Assembly (NCBI RefSeq): GCF_000247695.1
Contig: NW_004624881.1
Span: forward strand, 1,843,326-1,907,325
Reading direction: 5' to 3'
Origin: Heterocephalus glaber
Taxonomy: Eukaryota > Chordata > Mammalia > Rodentia > Bathyergidae
Length of the DNA stretch: 64,000 nt
Under the pieces are notes generated by a model. The model was not told the origin of the DNA, searched no databases, and worked only from the letters and a program-made list of their open reading frames with translations. A program made the translations under genes and the position numbers. This document shows positions 35,831-48,480 of this stretch, in pieces (the stretch's first letter is position 1; every line of letters starts with the position of its first letter).

Positions 35831-36458
35831 TATGGTAAAACTAATTTTATTTGGTAAATCAATGAATTCAACATCACTAGATTTCACATATACATGAGTT
35901 CATTGAGTGTCTTCTTGTGTCTGGCATATGTAACATGGCAAAATATCCTCCAGGTGCAGCCATGTTGATGCAAATCAAAAGACTTCTCCCATTTTTAAGA
36001 TTGTATAATATTCTACACAGTGTATATGGGGATATTTTCTTTACCCCTTATCTGACGAGGAAACTTAGGTTGCCTGTGGTCAATTTCACTCTACACCTGT
36101 ATGATATTCCACCCAGTATACATGGGACACTTTTTTTTCCTTTTCTCTTAAATTATTTTATTGGTATATATTGAGTATATCATACATTTACATTCATAAT
36201 TATGAACTTGTAACTTTATTTTGGTTCTTATTTTTCCCCATTCCTCTGCTCTCACTTCAACCCTTCCAACCCTCCCTATTTACAAAGACTTTGTTTCCAT
36301 TCAGTTCTTATCTCATATTTTTTTTCTTTTCCTTCTTTCCTTTCCCTTACCTCTCCAACTTCTCCTACCCCATTGGAACTTATCTTCCTATTTCACATTA
36401 TCAATTATTCATTTTAAACTTTATTTACATTTTCAGTTTCTCATACCAGAGGAACTAT

Positions 36459-39400
36459 TCAGTATTTACACAGGTTTGTCATATTTATTTCACTTAAGTG
36501 TATGCCCTCAATGTGCATCCATTTAGCTATAAATGTCTCTAATTTCTCATTCTTTATGGCTGAGGAGTACTTCACTTTATAAACAAAACACATTTCCTTT
36601 ATGAAGTCTTCAGTTGATGGCCACTTGGGCTGTTTCCATGCTTTAGCTATTACAAACTGTGCAATTATAAACATGGGTGCACATTTATCACCGTGGTATG
36701 ATACTTTTAATTCTTTTGGGAAGATACCCAGCAGAGGGATAGTTGGGTTGAATGGGACCTCTAAGCCTATTTCTTTGAGGTATCTCCATACTGATTTCCA
36801 CAGTGGCTGCATCAGTCTGCACTCCCACCAACAATGGAGAAGGGTTCCTTTCTTCCAACAGCCCCACCAACATTTGTAATTGGTTGATTTCTTGATAGCA
36901 GATTCTTTCTGGGGTGAGGTGGAATCACAGTGCTGTTTTCATCTGCATCTCTCAGATGACCAGTGATTTTGGACATTTTTCATATGTTTATTTGCTGCTT
37001 TTCCTTCTTTGCCTGAGAAATGTCTGTTCATTTCAGATGCCCGTTTTTGAATCAGGTCTTTAAATTTGAGGGGGTCTGAATTTTTTAGGTTCTTTATATA
37101 TTTTACCTAGTACTCCTTTGTCTAAAGAACAGCTAGTAAAATTTTTACCATATTGTAGGTTGTCTCTTAGATCTGTTGGTGGTTTCTTTTGCAGTGCAGA
37201 AGCTTTTTACAAGGATGAGATCCCAGTCGTTGATTCTCTGTGCTAGTTCCTGTGCTACTGAGGTTTTGTTCATAAAGTCTTTTCCTATGCCAGTGTTTTA
37301 CAGAGATCTACCTAACCTATCTTCTAGCAAGTGTAGTGTTTCTAAATACTTAGATCTTTAATCCATTTTGATTTTAGTTTAGTGTATGGTGGTAGATATG
37401 TGTCTAGTTTTAATCTTTTGCTGGTTGGAATCCAGTTTCTCCAACACCAATTATCAAATAGGCTATCTTTCCTCCTATGAGGATGATTGGCTCCTTTGTC
37501 AAAGATGAGGTGCTTGAGTGTGTCTGCCATTGTTTTTGCATCTTCTAATCTATTCCACTTATCCTCAGGACTGTTTCTTTGGCAGTACCATGCTGGTTTT
37601 TTCACAACAGCTTTGTAGTATAGTTTGAAGTTGGCAACTCTAATACCCCCTGTCATGTGTCTGTTGCCTAGCATGTCTTAGGCTATTCTAGGTCTCTTCT
37701 GGTTCCAAATGATTTTTGAATTGTTTTCTGTAGTTCTGTGAAATATACTGTTGTGATTTCAATTGGAGTTGCATTAAATCTATATAGTAGTTTTGTAAGT
37801 ATGGCCATTTTCATTATATTGGTTCTTCCTACCCAGGAACAAGGGATGTCTTTCCATTTTCTTATATCCTCTTCAATCTCTTTTTTTTTTAGAGTGCTAT
37901 AGTATTCAATGTAGAGGTCTTTTGCTTCCTTTGTTTGATTGATTCCTAGATATTGCATATTATTGGATGCTATTGTGAAAGGAATTGTTTCACTAATTTC
38001 TCTATCAATGAGTCCATTATTTGTTTACAAGAAGGCAATTGATTTTTGAGTGTTGTCCTTGTATCCAGCTACTCTATTGAATCTGTCAATTGAGTCAAGA
38101 AGTCTTTTGGCAGAGTTTTTTGGTCTTCTATGTAGAGCACCATATCCTCAGCAAATAATGACAGTTTAAATTCTTCCTTTCCTGTCTCTATTCCTTTTAT
38201 TTCTTTCCCTTGTCTAATTGCTGTGGTAATGTTTCCAGACCTATTTTGAACAGGAGTGGTGATAGTGGAGATACTTGTCTTGTTCCTGATTTTAGCATGA
38301 AAGTGTTCAGGTTTTGACCATTTAGTATGTTGTTCTCTGTTGGTTTTTCACAACCTTAATCACATTGAGATTAAGTAATTCTATTCCAATTTTCTTTAGG
38401 GTTTTTCATGAATGGGTGTTAGATTTTGTCAAATGCTTTTTCTGAAAGCACTTTTGAGATGATCACATGATTTTTTATCCTTGGTTCTCTTAATATAATG
38501 TATTACATCTATTTTTTATATATGTTGAACCGTCCTTGCATCCCTGAGATAAATCCAACTTGGTCCGGGTGTTTGATCTTCTTGATAACACCCTGTATGC
38601 TGTTTACCAGTATATTGTTGATGATTTTTGCATCTATATTCATTAGGGAGTTTGATCTGTATTTCTCTTTTCTTTCGGGTATTTCCCTGGTTTTGGAATC
38701 AAAGTAACACTTGCTTCCAGGAATGAATTTGGGAATGTTGCTTCCCTTTCAATTTCACTGAAGAGTTTAAAGAGTAGTGACAATAGTTCTTCTCTAAATG
38801 AATTGTAGAATTCAGCAGTGAAGACATCAGGACCTGGGCTTTTCTTTGTTGGTAAATTTTTAAATAACATTTTTTAATTTCACTGATTGTAATTCAGGGG
38901 TTTAGGATTTTTATATCCTCTTCATTCAACTTTGGTAATTAATATGTATATAAGAATCTGTCCACTTATTTTGTGTTTTCCATTTTATTAGAGTACATGT
39001 ATTCAAATAGGTATTGATGATCCTCTGGATTTCTGCTGGATATGCTGTGACTTCTCTTGTTCCTAATTGCATGGATTTGAGCCTTTTCTTTCCTTGTTTT
39101 GATAAGGTTAGCTAAAGGTTTATCAATTTTATTTATTCTTTTGAAAAACCAACTCTGTTGTACATTGATGTTTTGTATCATTCTCTTAGTCTCAGTTGCA
39201 TTGATTTCTGCTCTGATCTTTATAATTTCCTCCCTTGTATGAGCTTTGGTTTTGACTTGCTCTTTTTCTAAGAGCTTGAGGTTAAGCATTAGGTTGTTTA
39301 TTTGAGCTTTCTCTATTTTCCTAATATGGGCATTCACTGCTATGAATTTCCCTCTTAGAACTGCTTTCATTGTGTACCATAAATTACTGTATGTTATGTT

Positions 39401-40215
39401 GGCATTATCTTTTAGTTGTACAAACTAATTTCTTCTTTAATTTCCTATGTGACCCATTGGTTGTTCAGGAGAGTGTTATTCAATTTCCTTGTGTTTGTGA
39501 AGTTCTTGCAGTTTCTTATGTTATTGATCTTAAATTTTATTGCACTATGCTCTGATAATATACAGGGGAAAACTTCAATTCCTTTGCATTCATTTAATGC
39601 TATGAGCTATCATGCAGTCTATTTTGGAAAATGAACCTTGTGCAGCCGAAGAAAATGTATATCCTAATTTTGTGAGGTAGAACACTCAGTAGACATCTAT
39701 TAAGTCCATTTGTTCAAAAGTTTGGTACAGTACCATTATTTCATTATTGATTTTCTGTCTAGATTATCAGTCTATTTGTGACAGTGGGGTATAGAGGTCT
39801 CCCACTACAATTGTATTCATGCTTATTTGGTTTTGCATGTCCATTAATATCTGTTTTGAATAGTTGGGAGCACTAGTATTTGGTGCATATATATTTACAA
39901 TTGTCTTCTCTTTCTCTTGGATTGTTCCCTTTGTAAGGTTGTAATGACCTTCTTTGTCCCTCTTAATTAGTTTTGTTTTGAAACCTACCTTTTCTACAAA
40001 TAAAATAGCTACCCTTCCTTTCTTCCAGGTTCCTGTCACATGGAGAGTAGTTTTCCATCTTTTTACTTTTGGTCTGTGAATTTCTTTTCGAATCAAGTGT
40101 GTTTCTCATGTACAGCATATTGTTGGGTTTTGCTTTTAATGCATTCTGCCAATCTATTTCTTTTGATTGCTGAATTGAAAACATTAACATTAACATTGAT
40201 GGTTATATTTGATAT
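36459..40215 (-). pseudogene. L1 ORF2 pseudogene
   Basis: Endonuclease start near 40120 (ETHLIRKE), [16 protein letters not shown] at about 39900-39850, linker (39370-38966), RT (38870-38100) and C-terminal region (37674-36459) follow in normal order but in many frames. The RT catalytic FADD reads FAED (38144-38155), so the first catalytic Asp of the pair is already Glu. Confidence 0.93.
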
Positions 40216-40289
40216 GTATTGACTCATGCTTGTCATTATATTTTACTGTTGTTGGCTCTTTTATTCCCCCCGCCCTTTCCCTTTAGTTT

Positions 40290-41492
40290 CTTTCCTTGCT
40301 TCATGGATTCCTTCTGTTGGTCCATGTGGAGTTGTGACCCTCATTGTCTTTTTCTAGGATACTGTTTAGAATTGTGTGGAGTGTTAGTTTTGTATTCATG
40401 AAGTTTCTCTGGTGTTCTTTGTCATGGAAGTATCTAATTTCGCTATTGATTTTGAAAGATAATTTTATGGGATACAACAGTCTAGGTTGGAGGTTATTTT
40501 CTTTTAAAGCTTAAAATACTGCACTTCAGGCTTTCCATGACTAGGGTTTGTGTTGAAAAGTCCACTGTGTTTCTGATGGGTTTCCTTTGTATGTAATTTG
40601 TTTCTTTTCTCTAACTGCTTGTAGGATTTTTTCCTCCTGTTGGGTTTCTGGGACCTTGCCTATTATATGTCTATATGTAGATTTTTCTTTTTTTGGTACC
40701 AGGGATCGAACTTGGGTCCTTGCCCTTGTGCAATAGTTGGCAAAACCACTGAGCTAAATCCCTGTCCCTAGGTGTAGTTTTTTTTATCATAGCTATTTGG
40801 AGTTCTATATGCGTCAATTATCTGTATGTCAAATTCTTTTCTGCTGTTTGGGAAGTTTTCTCTCATTAATTCTGTGAACAGATTTTTTACATCATTTGTA
40901 CTTTCTCTTGCCTTTTTATGGACTCCTATCAGTCTTATGTTATTCTTCTTTGTATCATCTAGCAACTTTTGGATTGATTTCTCATGGTCCCTGCCTATTT
41001 TTAAGAAATCTCTCTTTTCATGTTCACTAACCACAATCCTGTCTTCTTTGTCTGATATTCTATCTTCACATTCACTCAATCTGCTGTGAATATTTTCAGT
41101 GGAATTTTTAATCTCCTGGATGTCTATTTTACTCTGTTTCATGGATTTCATTTCTTTCTTATGTTGGGAGATCATGGTTTCCATTTTGTTCCTATACTGG
41201 GCATTCATGGCCTTTATCATGGTCCTGAGCTCATCCATTTGTTTTTATCTGTTTCTGTTCTAGAGTCTCTAATCATGTCTTTAATTTCACTCACCATCTC
41301 TGAAGTTAACTGGGAAATTATTTGTCTTTTGAATTTTTCAAGAGTCTTATTCATCTTTTTTGTTACTTCCTGTTCTATTGGTTCAGGGTGTCCAACTGGT
41401 TGATTATCAGATATTTGCACCTCATTTCCCCCAGAATTTGTCTTAGGTGATCTGAAAGTCTGGCTTTATGTCTTGCATAAGTGCCTTGTCAT
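40290..41492 (-). pseudogene. L1 ORF1 pseudogene, split by a SINE
   Basis: ORF1p is the RNA-binding trimeric chaperone of L1. The start codon is at 41490-41492, with a stop eight codons later. The charged coiled-coil (HSRLSECEDRISDKEDR near 41090-41040) and RRM region (KKNNIRLIGVHKKARES near 40960-40910) are visible. The C-terminal domain (NLQPRLLYPIKLSFKINSEI, 40495-40435) follows after an 82-base ID SINE. Confidence 0.88.
40687..40768 (-). mobile_element. ID-like SINE (tRNA-derived) in L1 ORF1
   Basis: The reverse strand shows the A/B-box-like tRNA core: plus strand GGTACCAGGGATCGAACTTG (40695-40714) and ACCACTGAGCTAAATCCCTG (40746-40765). Flanked by similar 14-15-base stretches TATATGTAGATTTTT (40672-40686) and TAGGTGTAGTTTTTT (40769-40783), the likely target-site duplication. 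Younger than the host L1. Confidence 0.88.
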
Positions 41493-42734
41493 TTCTAATT
41501 TTGATGTTGGTGGTGTTTTTTGTTTAATTCCTGGGCTGATAGATCAATATTGCTTATTGTGAGTATCTTTATTACTTGTGCTTAGAGCCCTTATGCAGTG
41601 ATTTCTTCTCAAATGTATCTTCCAGTTATAGCCAGTCTTTTTAGGCTTTGTGTCTCTAATGACTCAGACAATCTCATTTTCAGTATAATAGAGAGGACAA
41701 CTGATTAGATCAATCATGACACCTTAGCCCAATGCTACAATCAGGATCGACAATAACATCAAACTCAGCTTAGAAAATGACAATTTGTGGTAGCAATTAA
41801 TCTGTAACCTTTAACTGTGTGAACTGGATCAAATTGAGGATCAGTCCAAATATGTTTGTAGTAAATAAACCCTTCAATATAGCAAATTTTCACTTTGGGA
41901 TAAGGAATTTGAAGAGTCTAGGGAGAGAGGGAAAGTGAGATAGAAGGAGAAGAAAAGGTTAGAAGTGAGGCTAGAGGACACAGGCAGATCGTGCACATTT
42001 TGGAAGACTGTTGAAGGCAAGAGGAAGAGACAGAGCAAAGGAATATTGACAAGAACAGAATAAAGTAACAGCCATAGGGAAGCTTGAAACTGTATTGATC
42101 TTCCTATAAGCATGGTGACAGTTGAGAGAAGGGAAGAGAGCAAAAAACAATCCAAAATAGGACAGGAACAAGAACAAAGAGGGAGAAAAATGTAGAACAA
42201 GAAGGGAGAGAGAGAAAGAGAAAAAATATATAGGAAAAAAGGGCCTCCTTCAGGGTATGTCTCTGTTGTCCTGGTAGACAATGTTGGACACTGTACACAG
42301 ATCTATGTCTCTTGCTCTCAGCAAACCAGCTATAGTTCACTTAGATTCAGGATGATTTCTGGCTTCAAGGCCCAAGTTGACCTCCCTGACCTCTTGCATG
42401 ATTGAACTCTGCAAAGTTCTACAGCAGGATCTATCTGTGCCTTCCCCTGAAATGAGCTTGGGTTTCTATGGGAAGTGTTGATCCCACCAACATACCAGCC
42501 ACGGTGGTCCAGTGTACCTTTACTGCCAAGATTTTCTTCACTTTCCCAGTAGGCCTCATTTTTCATTGAGGAGGAACCTCAGAGAGGTCCTCTCTCTACA
42601 GTTCACTTCTATTCTATCTTCTGGAGCTAGTGCCTATGGCCTTTATGGTCCCTTAGTGCCTATGCAATCTGGATTCAGATACCTCACAAGCCATGCAGTG
42701 AGCTCTGGGGGTGTGGTGCTGGCATCACCAGCAA
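41493..42734 (-). promoter_or_regulatory. L1 5' UTR (promoter region) of the minus-strand copy
   Basis: About 1.2 kb between the ORF1 start and the right flank, without homology to unit A. It contains a purine-rich stretch (41915-42240) and a pyrimidine/GC-richer outer part. By position it is the internal promoter/5' UTR; no individual factor site is claimed. Confidence 0.65.
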
Positions 42735-42742
42735 GGCACATT

Positions 42743-43365
42743 CTTTACCCCATACCCAAAGAGGAAAACTAGGTTGTTTCTTTATCTTAGCTATGTTAAA
42801 AATGCACCCATAAAGAGAAAGCTGTAATTCCTTCAGTAGACTGATTCTGCTCCTTAGATACAAGGGAGGGGATTCTTCTATCATATGTTAGCTCTGTAGT
42901 TAGTGTTTTGAGGGACCTCCACACAGTTTTGCATGATGGGATTGTTAATGTGCAAACCTACAAATGTGGCCCAGGGTCGATTTCACTCTTCACCTCACCC
43001 ACACTGTCATCTTTCATCTTTGTGACAATAGCTATCTTAGACATCTGTTAGATGTCAGGTGATGGCTCTTTGCAGGTTTAGTTTACATTTACCAATGACG
43101 TAGTGATGAGGTGTTCGTTTGTGTATCTATTTGCCACTTTACATCTTCTGAGAACTATGTAGCTGCTCTGTCTTCTTGGACTGGATTATTTGTTTTCTCC
43201 ACATTGAGTTGCTTCAGTTCCTTATATATTTCCACATTAGTCCCATACCGGTATATGGATTGCAAATACTTTCTCTCAGTATTCAAGTTGTTTCTTCACT
43301 CTCTACTTTTTTGCCTTTATCAGAAAAAAATGTTTAGTTTAGTATACTCTTATGTGAATTTTTGC
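42743..43365 (-). mobile_element. Old L1MA-like fragment, unit B continuation
   Basis: Continues the old L1 interrupted by the 6.6-kb L1; colinear with unit A 13715-14275. Confidence 0.65.
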
Positions 43366-43726
43366 TTTTTTTTTTTTTTGTCTGAGGCTAGGAGTCAAAT
43401 CCAAGAGGTTCTTGCCCAGCTGAATGATGGGAGAAATGCCTCTTCATTCTCTTCTAACAGTTATACAAAACAAGGTCTTAAGGAATGAAGTTTTAAATTT
43501 GATCTTTGTATGTGGTATCAGATAAGCATCCTGTTTCCTTCTTCTAATTGTGAATATAAAGGTTTTCAATATTGTGATTGTTTCTGTAGTCATGGTATTT
43601 TGTGATAGTTCAGTTAATCTTGAATGAGGGTTTATTTCTGGGCTATCACTCTCTTTCTTCAATTTTGGGTAAATGTGAGTCAGGAGATTATAACATGGCA
43701 AAGGAGCTGGGCATCTGGGTGTGAAC

Positions 43727-44225
43727 TGTCTTATGACTTGTACCTAGATGTCCACCCAAAGCCTCAAACAGTCATTGGTGGGGCTATGGGAGGTGGCTGG
43801 TTATAGAGTGTGTCATGCGGGATTAGGCATGTGATGCTGGGATTGAGGGAGGGTGATTATTAATTAGTTTGGCAGAGTTGATTGGCTCAGCATAGTTCTG
43901 GGAGTGGACTATGGGAAGGCCTTCTGGGAGAAGGAGTGCTCCCCACCCTAAGGGTGTATACCCTAGATAGAATATAAGTGACTGGAAGAAGGCTGCTGTG
44001 GTTGCTTGTCACTTGCTACTTACCACTTGCTGCACTTTGCTTTGCTGACCTCTGACCCCCATGAACTGTTTTCCTCTGTGATGCCCCTCTGCCATGCTAT
44101 GTTGCCTTGGAGCCAGCCAACTATGAACTGAAACTACTACAAACTGTCAGCTATAAAAAACTATTCCTCCTTTCAATTTGAGTGTCTGGTATTCTGTCTC
44201 AACAGTGAGCAAAGTAACTAAGACA
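43727..44225 (+). mobile_element. MaLR-type LTR shared by both units (unit B copy)
   Basis: Partner of 14645-15141. It begins near TGTCTTATGACTTG and ends TGAGCAAAGTAACTAAGACA, the MaLR terminus. No clear 5-base flanking duplication. Confidence 0.68.
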
Positions 44226-45929
44226 ATCTGTCAGTCCAGGAGACCTGTCACAGTGACCAGGGACCCATGTGATGAAGAGCTTCCAAGCCTTGCATAAGAT
44301 GCTGGATCTGACATCAGAAGAGCAGCGTCAAAGATGGCAGCCATTGACCTCAGGACCATTCTCTTCTTTCTCTTGCTGTGGCCCACCTTGTATGCAGGAC
44401 ACATTTTCTTTTTCCAGACTCCTTCACAGTACTCTTTTTCTTGCTTCTTCTCTCCCTTATTTTACCTTTAAGAAATGAAAATATCAGGGTTCTTCTGTTG
44501 TCCAATGCAACTGACTCAACCAGTCAACAACAACCTGCAAGGGAACCCCAGAATTCAATAGTGAATATAACTACATTTTATGCTACTCTTGGGCTGTTTT
44601 TTGAAGTCAGGTGTTACAATGATTCCAGCCCTGTTATTATTCTTCAGGATTGCTTTGGATACTTGCAATTTTTTATGATTACATAAAAAATTAATACTTT
44701 TTTCATGAGAAATAATATTGAAATTTTGAAAAGAAGTGAATTGAATCTGCAGATGATTGAGAAGCACTGACATAAGAATTTTAGGAATTCTGATTCTTTC
44801 AATTCAGGAAGACACAGACATTTTGTTCATTTGTTTTGTCTACAATTGCTTTCTTCAATATTTTACTGTTTTCAGTATTCACATCTTTCTCATAGTGCTT
44901 AAAAAGATTTTACTCTTTCACCTCCTTGTTCCTTAAAGTCATGAAGACTTTTAGAACAAGTAATGAAATGGGAAGATTTGCATTTTTAAACATTACTGCA
45001 GCTGTAGAATAAGGAATATATTAAAGGAAATGAGGAAGGAAATGTTGTGGCATGGCCATGAGTGTCCACACCACAGATGATAGTATTGTGGACCATGCAG
45101 TTACTAGCACAGTTAGGGAGAAATGGATGGTTGGAAAAGATTCTTAGATTAGAAAATTGATCACTCCTGAACAGGATAAAATGTGAAGCATAAAGAGGAA
45201 GAGGCTGAAGATTAAATAGGTAAGAAGACACCAGATGAATTTACAAAGAAGAGGTAACTGACACAAGTGAGCAGTCTGGACAGAAGGATGTGTTAGAGAG
45301 GATGACTGGAGAAATGAAGCAGGAGGTGCCTTGAGGTTTCTGGGGCTGCAATATCTGGCCATCTGAGGAGGGGTAGCACAGAAGGGAGTGAGAGGGTTGG
45401 CTGCCACATGGAAGGCATTGAACACCATGCCACGGAATTGAACCATGTCAAAGGTCAATGATGAGAATCAACAGAAAGATTTAGGGAACTTAGAAAGGGA
45501 CCGGATCAAAAAGGGAATTCTTTAAATAGCCTCATAGACAGATTAGAGGAGAACTCTGGAGTGTGATGCAGACCAGGTGGGAAGAGAGGGTGAATGACAG
45601 ATTCAGAACAGACCAGTGACTTTAGTGTAGATAGAAGACAGATACGGTTCCACTCTAGAAATGTTATACCTAATGTGCCCAGGAAGTGAGATATGTGTGT
45701 GCATAAAGCAAGGAAAAGTCCCAGCCTGAAAATGAAGCTTCAAAGAATTGGGTATGGGGAAGCCAGAAACAAAGATTAGTTCAGCATGGGGCTTTGTGGG
45801 GTCTGAGAAGAGCCTCCAGCAGGACAGAGATGACCAGTGTTCAGGAGTTGGTAGAGGAGGAGCTGAAAATGAGGAAATTTATAATATTAAATATATATAT
45901 TAGAAAAGAAAAATGAAACAACAATATAA
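44226..45929. other. End of unit B and adjoining unique DNA, no gene
   Basis: 44226-45232 matches unit A 15142-16150. 45236-45929 is single-copy here, purine-rich, with no frame or element I can name. Confidence 0.6.
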
Positions 45930-46900
45930 GCAGCTATCTCAAGAAGCTAGAAGAACTACAAGTTAAATTCAAGGAAAATAAAAGGAAGGCAATAATATAG
46001 AGCTGAAGTTAATTTTTTAAAAAATCATATAAAGAAAGACCAAAGTGAAAAATCATAGTTCTTATAGATCTTGTAAATATGAGGACACTGTAAACAACTT
46101 TACAGAGATAAATCCAAATATAAAAATTAAACTGACAAGTGTCTATAAAAATGGAATCTCAATGTAAAACCTTCCTACAATGAAAACTCAATGTTCATGT
46201 AATATATATGCAGAATTATATCAACATTCAAGGAAAAAAGAATGGTGATTTCAAAATAAAATCTTTTAGAGAACCTGAAAGAGGACTACTTCCCAATTTT
46301 CTTCTTAATGACCACCTAAGAGTGATACAAAATTGGCAAAAAAACAGCACAAAGAAGGAAAATAATGAGCCAATCATTGTCATGATCAACAAGTAGAGAA
46401 TCCTGAAGAAATATCAAACTACTCCAGAATATATAAAAGGATGATATGGCATGAACAAGTTGAGTGAATGCAAGAATGCAAGGCTGTTTCAGGTTTTAAA
46501 TCAATCATGCACTGTCCTACATTTACATAGTAAGAAAGAAAAACTATGAACTTAGATGTATAAATGTGCATATAGAGAAAATTTTAAAAATATACATTCA
46601 TAGTGTTTTTAAAAGCATTTAACTATTAAGAAATACTGAGGAATTTCCTGTATCTTATATAAGAAAATTACAGAAATCCTATAGGAAGCACTATGCTTGA
46701 TTGTGAAATTATGAAAGATTCCTCAGTGACAGAAAACACACACAACACTTTCTGTCTCCTTTCCCTGCATCCCTGTCAAGGCAATAAGGCAATAAAAAGG
46801 AATAAGAAGTATAAAGACCAGAAAAGAAGGAATGAAACTGTGACTGGCAACATAACCAGGTATATACAAAATTCAGTCAGCTATTAACATTAATACTTGT
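45930..46900 (+). mobile_element. Ancient LINE-1 ORF2 fragment
   Basis: Plus strand resembles old mammalian L1 ORF2 linker to RT: AAGCTAGAAGAACTACAAGT (45945-45964), AATATATAAAAGGATGATAT (46429-46448), GCAAGAATGCAAGGCTGTTT (46470-46489), and AAGCACTATGCTTGATTGTG (46686-46705). Heavily decayed. Confidence 0.72.
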
Positions 46901-47405
46901 AGTAATATTGTGGGAAATAAGTCATTGTGTTTAAAGTACTTTTACATTACTGTAATAAATAGAAAACTGCTATTTATGAGGTGAAGCTGGGTGAGGAGGG
47001 GGCTGAAGATAGTGTGGACAGAGTCAGGGTGATGCTCCAGCAGGTGGCCAGGGCTCAGGAGGCTGGGGGCTCATAGGGAAAGGGGGAGCAGCAAGCACTG
47101 CAAATCACAGGAGCCAAGTCTCCCACTGTGGGTCAGAGATTCACAGATATGGAAATGGGAAAGACTGGAATCAGTCTTGCGGCTGAGTTGCAATGGAAAG
47201 AACCAGTGTGAATTCAGTTTTTGATAACAGCAGACAGACAAGCAATAGACACAGATGTGGCAGTGTACATGACTTCACAGAGGCTTTAAAGCCCATTTGG
47301 CACAATCAAAATCTGATCCAGAAAATAGGAGAGGAAACACATCCCAGTTAATTATATGAGGTCAATGTTACTAAGATACACAAACCAGAAAAACACAACA
47401 TAAAA
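46901..47405. other. Unassigned intergenic
   Basis: A GC-richer stretch (46980-47160) with no frame, RNA or repeat recognised. Confidence 0.5.
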
Positions 47406-47558
47406 GCTGGTGTGGTGGCACACACCTGCAGTCCCAGAGCATGGGAAGCTGAGGCAGGAGGATCACTGCAATTTTGAGGCCAGAGTGGGCTATGTAGTGA
47501 TTTGAAGGCCAGGTCCAACTTCATAGTGAGACCCTGTCTCAAAAACTTAAAAAAAAAC
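47406..47558 (+). mobile_element. B1 SINE (7SL-derived)
   Basis: Starts GCTGGTGTGGTGGCACACAC, continues GCTGAGGCAGGAGGATCACT (47450-47469) and CCCTGTCTCAAAAAC, and ends in an A-rich tail. The monomeric 7SL-like form is typical of rodent B1. Confidence 0.95.
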
Positions 47559-47599
47559 AACTACAACATAACAAGAAAATAACATTAATACTCCCCAGG

Positions 47600-47770
47600 A
47601 GTATATACTCAAAAGTCCTCAACAGTATTAGAGAATTCAGGCAACAATATCAAAAAGAATTATAAATCATCATAAATGGGTTTTTTCTCTAGAAATGCAA
47701 TGCTGATTCTACATCTCAAAGGCAACCCAGGATAAACACAGGCTAAACAAGAAAAACAAACTTAAGAAAA
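47600..47770 (+). mobile_element. Possible small L1 ORF2 fragment
   Basis: AATATCAAAAAGAATTATAA (47647-47666) followed by GAAATGCAATGCTGATTCTA (47693-47712) resembles the start of the L1 RT domain in strongly decayed form. Tentative. Confidence 0.35.
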
Positions 47771-48099
47771 ACTTTCCACATGAACTATTTTCTGACTCAG
47801 CCCCAGAGACATAGAAACTTTAGTCCTACAGGTCCATCAGTCCTGCCCTTTGCTATACTCTCAGGTGCACATATCATATCTTCTATTATACAACCACCAC
47901 CATGTTGTTTATTATTACCGTGTGTAACCTTGTTATATTCTTTACAGAAGCTGGAAGAAAAATCAAGGGGAAGTGTAAATTTTTAAAGTTTTTCTATTAA
48001 CCTATTTATTGTAATTGCTTTTTAAACAAGCTTAGGGAATAAATAAAATGCAATGTGCAATTGTACTGTCTTGGATTAGTTATGACATTTCCTCTTTTA

Positions 48100-48480
48100 T
48101 TTGTATTTTGTGAATTCAGATCCCTGTCTGGAGTCACCTGCCTTCACCCCAAATAACTTCCTTTATGATTTCGTGAAAGGAAGATTTGATAGCAATTAAC
48201 TTCGTCAGCTTTTGTTTGCCTGTGGATGTGTGTATTTGCCCTTCATGTTTATACTGTAGAAATGCTCTTTCCCCAGATGTGAGGCTTCTTACTTTGAATG
48301 GACTGACAACATCTTTCCCCACCTCTGCCTCCTCTCCTTCTGGTGAGAAGTCAGATGTTGTTCTGGGGCTTCACTCCCTGTGCTGTGTGATGATGAATCA
48401 TTTTCCTCTTACAGGGCCAAGGATTTCCATCCTGACTTTCAGTGCTTTTACTGTGCTGTGTTTGGAGCCAGCCTGGAGTG
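48100..48480 (-). mobile_element. Possible old L1-related fragment
   Basis: On the plus strand CAGCTTTTGTTTGCCTGTGG (48207-48226), then CCCTTCATGTTTATACTG, recalls the reverse of a region near ORF1 in old L1/HAL1 elements. Weak evidence. Confidence 0.35.

Larger units (their letters stand above)
36132..42734 (-). mobile_element. Nearly full-length LINE-1, minus strand
   Basis: About 6.6 kb with 3' UTR (36132-36458), ORF2 (36459-40215), inter-ORF, ORF1 (40290-41492) and 5' UTR (41493-42734). A T-run at 36131-36139 is the reverse of the poly(A) tail. The ends are flanked by GGGACACT (36124-36131) and GGCACATT (42735-42742), a decayed target-site duplication; unit A shows the matching single site near 13694-13705. 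An ID SINE is inserted in ORF1. It is decayed and inactive. Confidence 0.92.
16161..45235. repeat. Tandem segmental duplication, unit B
   Basis: Second copy of unit A, expanded from about 12.5 kb to 29 kb by a provirus (16413-23806), a non-homologous block at 24640-26740, nested L1s at 34440-35695 and an L1 at 36132-42734. It keeps a segment (26800-27465) that unit A has lost and unit C retains. Confidence 0.88.
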
